From positions 1 through 12,609 of the forward strand of contig CATPBS010000041.1 of NCBI GenBank assembly GCA_955652715.1: DNA of 12,609 nucleotides. The letters are read 5' to 3'. Positions within the stretch are counted from its first letter, which is position 1. Each line of letters opens with the position of its first letter. The translations under genes were made by a program, and so were the position numbers. The stretch comes from an uncultured Candidatus Udaeobacter sp. GTDB taxonomy: Bacteria; Verrucomicrobiota; Verrucomicrobiia; Chthoniobacterales; UBA10450. The notes beneath the pieces are model-generated. The model searched no databases, was not told the origin of the DNA, and saw only the letters and a program-made list of their open reading frames with translations. Below are positions 1 to 6,727 of the stretch, in pieces.

Positions 1-206
1 AACCCAATGACCGATTCCGCGCGCAGACGCGTGATCGTTCCAAAAGGCCATTGATCCTCTGGCCATTCATTCGTGGCGATAAGTTGGACCTGGTGTCCGG
101 CTTCGATCACTCCGTGCGCGAATCTTTTTAAGTAGGCTTCGGCGCCGCCGGTCGAAGAATAGCCGCGACGAACAAGACCGATCCGGAGCTTTTGTTTCAT
201 CGCCAT
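1..206 (-). CDS. GT-B fold glycosyltransferase, N-terminal part only
   Basis: This is a partial gene. It starts at the ATG whose first base is 206 and runs off the left edge after 68 codons, so the C-terminal catalytic half is missing. The protein begins MAMKQKLRIGLVRRGYSSTG and continues GAEAYLKRFAHGVIEAGHQV. This is the first Rossmann strand followed by the glycine-rich loop (STGGAE, residues 18-23) and helix typical of GT4-type LPS glycosyltransferases such as WaaG. A second in-frame ATG at 200 is an equally possible start. The gene diverges from the glycosyltransferase at 350, and the two fit one envelope-glycan cluster. The family assignment is fairly safe. The donor sugar and acceptor cannot be inferred from this fragment. 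Confidence 0.75.
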   Translation of the reverse strand, partial: MAMKQKLRIGLVRRGYSSTGGAEAYLKRFAHGVIEAGHQVQLIATNEWPEDQWPFGTITRLRAESVIG

Positions 207-250
207 CTTGTCAGTGGCAATCGCGTGCCCCCGGCGCCGGCGGCATGCAA

Positions 251-300
251 TGGAGACGGCTCGCCCACGAGCCGTGCGCGACGGGGGCGTCGCGGCTCCA
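251..300. repeat. Clover-like palindromic intergenic element
   Basis: Two perfect hairpins lie inside a closing stem. Hairpin 1 pairs ACGGCTCG (256-263) with CGAGCCGT (268-275) around the loop CCCA. Hairpin 2 pairs GCGACG (278-283) with CGTCGC (288-293) around GGGG. The outer stem pairs TGGAG (251-255) with CTCCA (296-300). It sits between two divergent glycosyltransferase genes. This form is typical of REP-like dispersed elements, but only one copy is visible here. It is not followed by a T-run, so an intrinsic terminator is unlikely. Confidence 0.6.
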
Positions 301-349
301 ACGAAGGACACTTTACTTGCTGCACGTTCGCCAGAATACTTCTAACCCG

Positions 350-1573
350 ATGCCGGGTGAAATCCTAAACGCTCCTGCGCCACTGCGTTCTGTCGCACCC
401 GTGACGCGTACTTTACCGAGGCACTTACTCTATTCGATTTTCGCCCGCATCGGGGGTTCCGGCCTGGACACCGACGCATTTGAAACCTTGCGCGCGTCGT
501 ATCGCGGCGGGTTCCTCGGCAAGGCAATCGCGTACGATAACCGGCAGAAAGAAATCCCCGCTTCACTGATCCATTCTCTGCGCTGGCATCCAGTGCGCCT
601 CATCTCATTTCTTGATCGGCCGTATTACTACGGCGCGAAAAAAAAATATCTTGATTGGATCGCGTCCCGGCATCTGGCGACTGGACGCTACGATCTGTTT
701 CATAGTTGGTCTGGCGACTGTTTGCGCTCGCTGGAAGTAGCAAAACGACAAGGCGTCGCTTCGGTCGTCGAGATCCCGACCTGGCATCGTGATGGCGGCA
801 AAGAGAAAGTCGCGCGATTGGAAAGTGCCGCGCCCCCAGCAAACATTTCCAGGTTTCAGAAGTGGAAAAACAGGCTGTTGCTCCAGCGGAAGCGTTTCAT
901 AAAAGAGTACGGACTAGCTGATCTCTTGCTCGTCTTATCAGAGAGGGCGGCCCACACGTTTCGCGTACGCGGGTTTCCAGAGGAAAAACTCTTTTATTTG
1001 CCTCGAGGCGTAGATGTTGAACGCTTCAGGCCCGGAAAACGGCCGGAAAAATTTCGCGCTGTTTTCGCCGGCGCGTTGATTAAGCGCAAGGGCATCCAAC
1101 ATGTGCTGAAGGCATGGCATCGCCTCAATTTGCCCGATGCCGAGCTGTGGTTAATCGGTTTCGTGCACGACGAAGCGAAGCCGTATCTGAAGCAATTCTG
1201 GCACGATAACATTCGCGTCTTAGGATTTGTGCGTGACCCGGAGAATTATCTCAGTCAGGGCACGGTTCATGTTTTTCCGTCGCAATGGGAGGGGAGCGCC
1301 AAAGTCACATACGAGGCGGCGGCGTGCGGCTTGCCTCAAATCACCACGCGCGAGGCAGGCGATGTGGTGCGCGATGGTATTGAGGGAATCATCCTGAAGC
1401 CGGGCGATATCAGCGGCATCGCAGCGGCGCTCGAGCATTTGTATCGGCATCCTGAAATCGTTCAGCAAATGAGCAGCGCTGCCAGGGTTCGCGTGGTTGG
1501 GAATTTCACATGGGACCATTTTCGAATACGATTACTGCACGCCTACGAAACCGCGATGCGAATGGCGCAATGA
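350..1573 (+). CDS. GT-B fold glycosyltransferase (GT4-like)
   Basis: A 407-residue protein from the ATG at 350. The frame is open back to an ATG at 245, but that extension reads through the palindromic element and is rich in R, H and C, so 350 is preferred. No clear Shine-Dalgarno sequence precedes either start. The N-terminal Rossmann half contains FARIGGSGLDTDAFETLR. The C-terminal half has the donor-binding pattern FAGALIKRKGIQHVLKAW, LWLIGF and the E-x7-E motif EGSAKVTYE (residues 314-322), followed by AAACGLPQITT, all characteristic of GT4 retaining nucleotide-sugar transferases. It probably acts at the cytoplasmic face of the inner membrane in surface glycan or LPS core assembly, given the GT9 and MsbA-like genes downstream. 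The exact linkage is unknown. An A9 run (638-646) encodes consecutive lysines. Confidence 0.85.
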   Translation: MPGEILNAPAPLRSVAPVTRTLPRHLLYSIFARIGGSGLDTDAFETLRASYRGGFLGKAIAYDNRQKEIPASLIHSLRWHPVRLISFLDRPYYYGAKKKYLDWIASRHLATGRYDLFHSWSGDCLRSLEVAKRQGVASVVEIPTWHRDGGKEKVARLESAAPPANISRFQKWKNRLLLQRKRFIKEYGLADLLLVLSERAAHTFRVRGFPEEKLFYLPRGVDVERFRPGKRPEKFRAVFAGALIKRKGIQHVLKAWHRLNLPDAELWLIGFVHDEAKPYLKQFWHDNIRVLGFVRDPENYLSQGTVHVFPSQWEGSAKVTYEAAACGLPQITTREAGDVVRDGIEGIILKPGDISGIAAALEHLYRHPEIVQQMSSAARVRVVGNFTWDHFRIRLLHAYETAMRMAQ

Positions 1574-1585
1574 TCATTTGTAGCG

Positions 1586-1632
1586 GCGGTCTGTGACCGC
1601 GGATTCTCTTGTTTCGGCGCTCATGGAGCGTC
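1586..1632. repeat. Double-hairpin intergenic element
   Basis: Two hairpins follow the stop codon of the upstream glycosyltransferase. GCGGTC (1586-1591) pairs perfectly with GACCGC (1595-1600) around TGT. CGCTC (1618-1622) pairs with GAGCG (1626-1630) around ATG, and the stem can be lengthened by one G-T and one G-C pair. TAG (1581-1583) and CTA (1634-1636) could form a weak outer stem. The two-hairpin design is like the element at 251-300 but the sequence differs. It ends 16 bases before the GTG start of the next gene and has no T-run, so it is more likely a dispersed palindrome than a terminator. Confidence 0.5.
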
Positions 1633-1648
1633 ACTAGAGCCAGAAGCC

Positions 1649-2671
1649 GTGAAAATTCTTCTCCTGCAACTTAAGCGAATCGGCGACCTGATTTTGTCCA
1701 CTCCTGCCGTCGCAGCTTTGCGTGCAACTTTTCCAGAAGCACAACTGACGCTCGTTGTTTCCAATGAATGTGCCGACCTGCTGCCAGCGATCTCAAATGT
1801 CGATCGCGTTCTGATCGCGCGACGCAATCTGCGCGACCTCAGTCTGTTTTTTTCCGTCGCAGCGAGGAGATTTGATTACTGCATCGACTTTACCCGGAAT
1901 GATCGTTCGGCTTTTCTGGCGTTTTTATCCGGCGCGCGGAGGCGGGTCGTGTCCTACCGCGTTCGTGAGCAGTCAAAGACGCGCGCCCGTGCTTACACAG
2001 ATTTTGTCAGCATTCGTATGCGGGACATGCACACGATCGACTACAATGTTGCTTTACTAGAGCCACTGGGCGCAGGCGATGCTTCAACGGCCCCGCACCT
2101 GGATCTGCCACAGATGGCCTACGAAAAAGCCGACGCGCTTCGGCGCGATTGGAAGGTGACCAAGCCCTACGTCGTCTTGCATCCCGGCTCAGCGCGCCAG
2201 GAAAAACTTTGGGATCCCGGGCGATGGGCAGAGGTAATTGACCACTTTGGCCGAGACAACGGTATTAATCTTATTCTGACCAGTGGACCATCCCCGGGCG
2301 AGCAAGCGCATATCGCGGCGATTAAGAACAAGACGCATCAACAAATCATCGATCTCTGTGGAAAAACTGATTTGCTCACGCTGGCCGCGCTCATTGGGCA
2401 GGCGCGGCTTCTTGTGACTGTCGATTCCGCTCCAATGCATTTGGCGGCTGCGACACGTACGCCGCAAGTCATCCTCTTCGGGCCGACTAACCCATTTCAT
2501 TGGCGACCCCGGGGAAGTCCGGCCGCCATTTTACAAGGAGACTCAGTCGCCCCGGTGACGGAGTTTTCATCGGTTCGGCCACGCTTTGCGATGAGTCAAA
2601 TCTCGACGGAAGCGGTGATTGGTGCTATGGATTCGCTGCTGTCGCTTCATGCGGCGGCGCAAATTTCATGA
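1649..2671 (+). CDS. GT9 family heptosyltransferase-like glycosyltransferase
   Basis: A 340-residue protein starting with GTG at 1649. It begins MKILLLQLKRIGDLILSTPA, the classic GT9 opening in which the GD pair is conserved. The donor-binding half has LHPGSA (from H178), a WDPGRWAEVIDHF segment, CGKTDLLTLAALI and the DSAPMHLAAA motif (D259 onward), followed by LFGPTNPFHWRP. These features match ADP-heptose:LPS heptosyltransferases (WaaC, WaaF, WaaQ), which add heptose to the LPS inner core in the cytoplasm. GT9 members differ in acceptor, so I give no gene symbol. The length is close to the family norm of about 340-350. Its TGA stop overlaps the ATG of the ABC exporter (ATGA, 2668-2671), which suggests translational coupling between core synthesis and lipid export. 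Confidence 0.88.
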   Translation: MKILLLQLKRIGDLILSTPAVAALRATFPEAQLTLVVSNECADLLPAISNVDRVLIARRNLRDLSLFFSVAARRFDYCIDFTRNDRSAFLAFLSGARRRVVSYRVREQSKTRARAYTDFVSIRMRDMHTIDYNVALLEPLGAGDASTAPHLDLPQMAYEKADALRRDWKVTKPYVVLHPGSARQEKLWDPGRWAEVIDHFGRDNGINLILTSGPSPGEQAHIAAIKNKTHQQIIDLCGKTDLLTLAALIGQARLLVTVDSAPMHLAAATRTPQVILFGPTNPFHWRPRGSPAAILQGDSVAPVTEFSSVRPRFAMSQISTEAVIGAMDSLLSLHAAAQIS

Positions 2672-4404
2672 GCGGCGCAAAAGCGGGTAGGAAAAGGCAG
2701 TCCGTCTGGCAAACGTTACGCGCGGCTTCCGCTACGTACCGGCGGCTTTACGGCTACGTCAAGCCGTACAAGACGCGCTTCGTCGTGGGATTGGCGTTAG
2801 GCCTTGCCTACGGCGGAGTGAATTCGCTTTTCCCACTTGCGATTGCCCGCGTAACCAGCACAATTTTCCACGGCGCCGCGCCCAATCCGATGGCTTTGCG
2901 CTCAAATCTGGGAGTCCTGGATACAGGCCCAAAGATCAATTCCATTGTGCTGATCTGTCTCGCCATTCCGGCGATCATGACGGTACGCAGCCTCTGTTCG
3001 TACGGAAGCACCTATTGCATGCAATGGGTGAGCAACAAGGTGGTCACTGATATCCGGAACCAGCTTTTCAGTAAGATGGTGCGCAATTCCATGGATTTCT
3101 TCAACAGGATGCGCTCGGGATTTTTGATGTCGCGCATCACGAACGACACGCGGATCATGCAGATGGCTTTGACCACTATCGGCAGCGACGTTTTTAAACA
3201 ACCGATCACGATTGTTGGCGCAATCATTGTGCTTCTTCTGATGGATTGGAAATTCACCCTGGTCACACTGATTCTTTTTCCGACCTGTTTGCTGCCGCTT
3301 CGCGTTTACGGCCGCCGTGCTAGGAAGGCGGTGCAAAGCGAACAGGAGGGCATGGGCGAAATGGTCGTGACCATGCAGGAAACATTCGCAGGCATTCGCG
3401 TGATCAAATCGTTTGCACGCGAAGCGTACCAGGAAAAGCAGTTCAAACGCAGCAATCAACTGCAGTTCGCGCAGATGATGCGCATCATCCGATCATTGGA
3501 AGCTGTCGGGCCGCTGGTCGAGACGATCGCCGCGGTTGGCGTGGGAATGGCGTTGCTTTACGTGTATGCTGCGAATTTGAGCGTCGGCAGATTCTTTGGA
3601 CTGATATCAGGAATTTTCATCCTTTACGATCCGATCAAGACGCTTAGCAGGATTCATCTGACGATGCAGCGATCGGTCGCAGCCACTGCTGCGATTTTCT
3701 CGATTCTCGATTCCGAGTCTACTGTGCAGGACGCACCAAACGCAGCTGTGCTCAGTTCGTCCCGCGGTCGAATTGATTTTGAGAATGTCACGTTCCGTTA
3801 TGCAACCACTGCCACAGATGCCATTAGCAAAGTGACCTTGCATATCGAACCGGGGAAAACTCACGCCCTCGTCGGCGCCAGCGGCGCGGGCAAAAGCACG
3901 ATCCTCTCGCTGATCCTGCGCTTATACGATCCAACTTCCGGCGCTGTGAAGATCGATGGTCGCGACCTGCGCTCGGTCACGCAAAAATCGTTGCGCGAAC
4001 AGATGGGGCTCGTCACCCAGGAGACGTTTTTGTTTCACGATACCATCTTCAACAACATCCAGTTCGGCCGGCTGGACGCCACGCCGGAGGAAATTTACGA
4101 AGCAGCGACAGCCGCCTATGCCCACGATTTCATTACGGCGCAGCCACAGGGCTACCAAACAGTAATCGGCGACAAAGGATGTCTTCTCTCTGGCGGACAA
4201 CAGCAACGCCTCGCCATTGCTCGCGCGATCCTGAAAAACGCGCCGATCCTTTTACTCGATGAAGCCACGTCATCGCTCGATTCCGAATCGGAACAACAAA
4301 TTCAAAAGGCTCTCGCCAAGCTAGCCGCTGGACGCACAGTGATCGCCATTGCCCATCGGCTCTCCACAGTTTTATCTGCAGATCAAATTTTTGTGATTGA
4401 TTGA
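2668..4404 (+). CDS. MsbA-type ABC exporter, C-terminus cut by a stop codon
   Basis: A half-transporter of 578 residues from the ATG at 2668, which overlaps the previous stop. The frame is open back to 2500, but that stretch lies inside the GT9 gene. The N-terminal half is an exporter transmembrane domain with hydrophobic spans such as TIVGAIIVLLLMDWKFTLVT. The C-terminal half is a nucleotide-binding domain with Walker A GASGAGKST (403-411), Q-loop Q451, signature LSGGQ (507-511), Walker B LLLDEATS (D531, E532) and H-loop H563. Members flip lipid A-core or other lipids across the inner membrane using ATP, which suits the glycosyltransferase neighbours. The reading frame ends with TGA just after QIFVID, where relatives continue with an x-G-R-I-x-E-x-G-T-H-x-E-L tail. 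That tail is still encoded in frame downstream. All ATPase motifs are upstream of the stop, so the shortened protein might still work. Confidence 0.85.
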   Translation: MSGAKAGRKRQSVWQTLRAASATYRRLYGYVKPYKTRFVVGLALGLAYGGVNSLFPLAIARVTSTIFHGAAPNPMALRSNLGVLDTGPKINSIVLICLAIPAIMTVRSLCSYGSTYCMQWVSNKVVTDIRNQLFSKMVRNSMDFFNRMRSGFLMSRITNDTRIMQMALTTIGSDVFKQPITIVGAIIVLLLMDWKFTLVTLILFPTCLLPLRVYGRRARKAVQSEQEGMGEMVVTMQETFAGIRVIKSFAREAYQEKQFKRSNQLQFAQMMRIIRSLEAVGPLVETIAAVGVGMALLYVYAANLSVGRFFGLISGIFILYDPIKTLSRIHLTMQRSVAATAAIFSILDSESTVQDAPNAAVLSSSRGRIDFENVTFRYATTATDAISKVTLHIEPGKTHALVGASGAGKSTILSLILRLYDPTSGAVKIDGRDLRSVTQKSLREQMGLVTQETFLFHDTIFNNIQFGRLDATPEEIYEAATAAYAHDFITAQPQGYQTVIGDKGCLLSGGQQQRLAIARAILKNAPILLLDEATSSLDSESEQQIQKALAKLAAGRTVIAIAHRLSTVLSADQIFVID

Positions 4405-4545
4405 GTCCGCATCTAGGAGATCGGGACGCACGCGGAGCTGCTAGAAATATCCGGGTACTATCGGCGCTTATACGATCACCAATTCAATCGCCTGCAGAAG
4501 GAGCCCGAAGCGGAAGCCGGCATTCTTGTCGAAGAGCTCGTTTAG
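4405..4545 (+). other. In-frame C-terminal tail of the ABC exporter beyond the stop
   Basis: After the TGA at 4402-4404 the same frame reads V-R-I, then TAG (4414-4416), then EIGTHAELLEISGYYRRLYD and a further 22 residues to a TAG at 4543-4545. The E-x-G-T-H-x-E-L-L and YxRLYDxQF patterns are the standard C-terminal end of MsbA-like exporters, so this DNA is the lost tail. With both stops read as sense the protein would have 625 residues. The conservation after the stops suggests recent nonsense changes or base errors, because no shift of frame is needed. Confidence 0.75.
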
Positions 4546-4568
4546 AACGGCCAAAGCCGCCTTAAGAA

Positions 4569-4581
4569 GTTAAAAGGTTAC
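4569..4581. repeat. GTTAAAAGGTTAC repeat, copy 1
   Basis: This 13-base sequence recurs exactly at 5407-5419, on the other side of the PHP gene. It lies in the 111-base gap between the ABC exporter tail and the PHP gene. The rest of the gap is AT-rich, with TGTAAC and TTGTAACAC words but no clear promoter or terminator. Confidence 0.45.
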
Positions 4582-4656
4582 ATGCTTTCAGACGCAAGAA
4601 TCTCCCTCTTTAACAATGTAACTTTTGTAACACTTTAGCCCTGCTCGCTGAGAGAT

Positions 4657-5385
4657 ATGCCGCTTAATATCGATCTGCACACGCATTCTTTTTTTTCCGG
4701 AGACGGCATTTCCAGCCCGGAAGACTTGATTGCGGCCGCACGCGCCAAAGGTTTGAACGGCATCGCTATCACCGATCACAACACATGCGATGCTGTGAAT
4801 TACCTGCTCCAGAAGGGCTTGATGCGACTGGATGGCTTGCCGGTTAAAGATTTCCTCGTTTTGCCGGGAGTCGAGGTGACTACCGCCGATGGCCATCTTC
4901 TCTGTATCGGAGCTGAGCTGCCTTACCTGAAAGGAAAACCGGCACGCGAAGTGTGCGATATGATTCATGAACGCGGTGGTCTGGCCATTCCTCCACATCC
5001 ATACGATTTGTTTCGCGCCGGAATCCGTTTCTCCACTCTGGAAGCGCTGCCGGTCGATGCGATCGAGGTTTTCAACGCGGCGACCACGCTTCGCCGCTAC
5101 AACCGTTACGCTTTCAAGTACGCGCAGATTCGCGGCTTGCCCATGACTGCGGCCAGCGACGCGCATCATGCCGCCGCCGTGGGGACAGCTTACACGATCG
5201 TCAATACAAACGATTTTTCGGTCAAAGGAATTCTCTCGCAGATCGTAAAGAGCAACGAATTAAATCAAAAATACCAGACCCCGCGGGACAGCCTCCGCAA
5301 AACCTGGAACAACTGGCTGCGACTGCGGCGCCGGAAGAAAATCCCCGAGTTAGCCGCGAAAGACAGAGGCCACAACGGCCACTGA
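4657..5385 (+). CDS. PHP-domain metal-dependent phosphoesterase
   Basis: A 242-residue protein with the metal-binding motifs of the PHP superfamily in the usual order: DLHTHS (H8 and H10), ITDHNT (D40, H41), LPGVEVTT (E73), IPPHPYD (H114) and ASDAH (D168, H170). The nearest known relatives are the YciV/TrpH-type proteins (RNase AM, 3',5'-nucleotide bisphosphate phosphatase) and many uncharacterised PHP hydrolases. A cytoplasmic phosphoesterase is therefore likely but the substrate is open. The C-terminus is basic (LRLRRRKK, about residues 222-229). The start is preceded by GAGAG a few bases upstream, a partial ribosome-binding site. A T8 run (4689-4696) lies in the first codons. It follows the envelope genes on the same strand with a gap of about 110 bases, so co-transcription is possible but unproven. 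Confidence 0.85.
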   Translation: MPLNIDLHTHSFFSGDGISSPEDLIAAARAKGLNGIAITDHNTCDAVNYLLQKGLMRLDGLPVKDFLVLPGVEVTTADGHLLCIGAELPYLKGKPAREVCDMIHERGGLAIPPHPYDLFRAGIRFSTLEALPVDAIEVFNAATTLRRYNRYAFKYAQIRGLPMTAASDAHHAAAVGTAYTIVNTNDFSVKGILSQIVKSNELNQKYQTPRDSLRKTWNNWLRLRRRKKIPELAAKDRGHNGH

Positions 5386-5396
5386 TGTAAAGACGC

Positions 5397-5430
5397 GGTT
5401 AAAAAGGTTAAAAGGTTACAAAGTTAAAAC
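5397..5430. repeat. Tandem GGTTAAAA-type repeats
   Basis: Four units follow each other: GGTTAAAAA (5397-5405), GGTTAAAA (5406-5413), GGTTACAAA (5414-5422) and GTTAAAAC (5423-5430). They begin 12 bases after the PHP stop codon. The last unit is also one arm of the inverted repeat at 5423-5468. Confidence 0.55.
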
Positions 5431-5468
5431 GGCACAGATAAAACATTGCAACGAAGTAACGTTTTAAC
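5423..5468. repeat. 9-bp inverted repeat upstream of the DUF1330 gene
   Basis: GTTAAAACG (5423-5431) is the exact reverse complement of CGTTTTAAC (5460-5468), with 28 bases between them. The second arm ends 22 bases before the preferred ATG at 5491. It could form an AT-rich hairpin or be an operator. No T-run follows it, so it is not a typical terminator of the PHP gene. Confidence 0.4.
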
Positions 5469-5490
5469 CATTGAACGTCCCATTCCCAGC

Positions 5491-5787
5491 ATGCCTGCGT
5501 ACATCATCGTTGAAATCGACATTGTCGATCCTGTCGGCTACGAAGAATACAAGAAACTCGCAGGCGCGTCCGTGGAGAAGTACGGCGGGAAATACATCGT
5601 CCGCGGTGGCAGAACTGAAGTGCTTGAAGGCGATTGGAAACCGAAGCGCATCGTCGTGCTTCAATTTGAATCAGCGCAGCGCGCCAAGGATTGGCTGAAT
5701 TGTGAAGAATATCGCGAGCCGCGCAAAATGCGGCACCGTACGGCCAAGACAAACATGATCCTGGTCGAAGGGCTTGGCGCGCCGTAG
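5491..5787 (+). CDS. DUF1330 family protein
   Basis: A 98-residue protein starting MPAYIIVEIDIVDPVGYEEY at the ATG at 5491. The frame is open to an ATG at 5446, but those 15 extra residues come from the repeat region and are not expected in this family. The body (YKKLAGASVEKYGGKYIVRG, then EVLEGDWKPKRIVVLQF and AKDWLNCEEYR) is the full-length pattern of DUF1330, a small dimeric alpha/beta-barrel (ferredoxin-like) family of about 95-100 residues with no agreed biochemical role. No Shine-Dalgarno sequence is obvious. It ends 40 bases before the stop of the convergent GT2 gene, and I see no strong terminator between them. Confidence 0.85.
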   Translation: MPAYIIVEIDIVDPVGYEEYKKLAGASVEKYGGKYIVRGGRTEVLEGDWKPKRIVVLQFESAQRAKDWLNCEEYREPRKMRHRTAKTNMILVEGLGAP

Positions 5788-5827
5788 TCTTGCGCGTGAG
5801 CGGGCGTGTAATTGTAAGCTGCCCGTC

Positions 5828-6727
5828 TCAGGCGGCTGCAGCGTTGGAGTTACTAAGCCGCTTTTTCATTTCGCGCTCCTTCAGCACGATCATGCGCTCG
5901 TACCAGCCAAGCAGCCGGCAGAGCACCCATCCCCGGTACCCGTCACGAAAACCCTGCTTCCAGACGTAATGATAAAGGAATCGCAAGCTCGGACGGAATG
6001 GCGCCTTGATCGCGAGTTTCTTTAACCAGCGTTTGCGCTCTATCACTGCTCCAAAAGGTGTTGCTCGTAATGTCCGTTTACCTGTTCGGGCATGCGGTTT
6101 GATGAACGCTGCCGCTTCCCAAGTCGAATAGCGGTTATGCTTGTCGATGAAGGTGGCAATATCGGGAAAGGCATAATGCTCCATCGGGGCGGTTAGATAT
6201 TCGGTCCGGCCATTAAGCAATACATGCTCGTGCACCTCATTATCTCCGGACACGATGTCGTCGTCGATTTCGATCTGTTCATATCGACCCAACCGATGCC
6301 GGAACAGGCGTAGATTCCAGCTCGGAAAATAACCGCAATGATTTATCCAGCCGCCGAGAAACCAAAACCTTCGGTTCAGATAAAATCCATCTACGTCAGT
6401 GCGGCAGATCGCTTGTCTGATTTCGCGCTCCAGTTCGGGTGTGACGCGTTCGTCGGCATCAACGATCAGCACCCATTCATGTCGCCACGGAATATTCTCC
6501 AAAGCCCAGTTCTTCTTTCGTGGGAATTTTCCACTCCAAACGAACTGAACGATTCGAGCCCGAGCTGCCTCGGTAACCGCTTGCGTACCATCCGTGCTCT
6601 CCGAATCAACTACGACGATCTCCCGCGCGAACGAAATGGTGGCAAGACAGGCGCGCAGGTTCGCGGCGTCATTCTTAACAGGGACAAGCACCGACAACGG
6701 CACCCGCGCGTCGGATTGCCCGCTCAT
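5828..6727 (-). CDS. GT2 family glycosyltransferase (WaaE/KdtX-like)
   Basis: A 299-residue protein starting MSGQSDARVPLSVLVPVKND at the ATG whose first base is 6727. The frame extends further upstream, but that part lies inside the acyltransferase gene. The start overlaps the acyltransferase stop in an ATGA arrangement (6724-6727), which argues for this choice and for coupled translation. GT-A fold motifs are SVLVPVKND, IVVVDSESTDGT (D41) and the metal-binding VDADER (D90-A91-D92). The DxD-like triad followed by residues of the NHCGYFPSWNLRLFRH type (about 155-170), together with HEHV, resembles the WaaE/KdtX branch, which adds glucose to LPS inner core. Many uncharacterised GT2 proteins share this. 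It probably acts at the inner membrane in glycan synthesis. The basic C-terminus may help membrane contact. Confidence 0.85.
   Translation of the reverse strand: MSGQSDARVPLSVLVPVKNDAANLRACLATISFAREIVVVDSESTDGTQAVTEAARARIVQFVWSGKFPRKKNWALENIPWRHEWVLIVDADERVTPELEREIRQAICRTDVDGFYLNRRFWFLGGWINHCGYFPSWNLRLFRHRLGRYEQIEIDDDIVSGDNEVHEHVLLNGRTEYLTAPMEHYAFPDIATFIDKHNRYSTWEAAAFIKPHARTGKRTLRATPFGAVIERKRWLKKLAIKAPFRPSLRFLYHYVWKQGFRDGYRGWVLCRLLGWYERMIVLKEREMKKRLSNSNAAAA

Noticed and set aside
251..300. CRISPR repeat or tRNA-like gene
   Set aside because: There is a single copy without spacers, and the fold lacks tRNA arms, invariant bases and a CCA-side acceptor stem.
245..349. N-terminal extension of the glycosyltransferase from the ATG at 245
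   Set aside because: It translates the palindromic element and has unusual composition. The fold begins only after 350.
2902..3459. Open frame of 185 codons on the - strand
   Set aside because: It is antisense to the transmembrane half of the ABC exporter and is a histidine-rich mirror of hydrophobic codons, with no recognisable domain.
4402..4404. TGA read as selenocysteine in the ABC exporter
   Set aside because: The position is a variable residue, no selenocysteine is known there, and a second stop (TAG) follows four codons later, so selenocysteine insertion would not restore the protein.
4588..5169. Open frame of 193 codons on the - strand
   Set aside because: It is antisense to the PHP gene, whose metal-binding motifs are complete.
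5788..5827. Hairpin between the convergent DUF1330 and GT2 genes
   Set aside because: GGGC/GCCC and GAG/CTC can pair but with an uneven internal loop and no T-run, so it is too weak to call a terminator.
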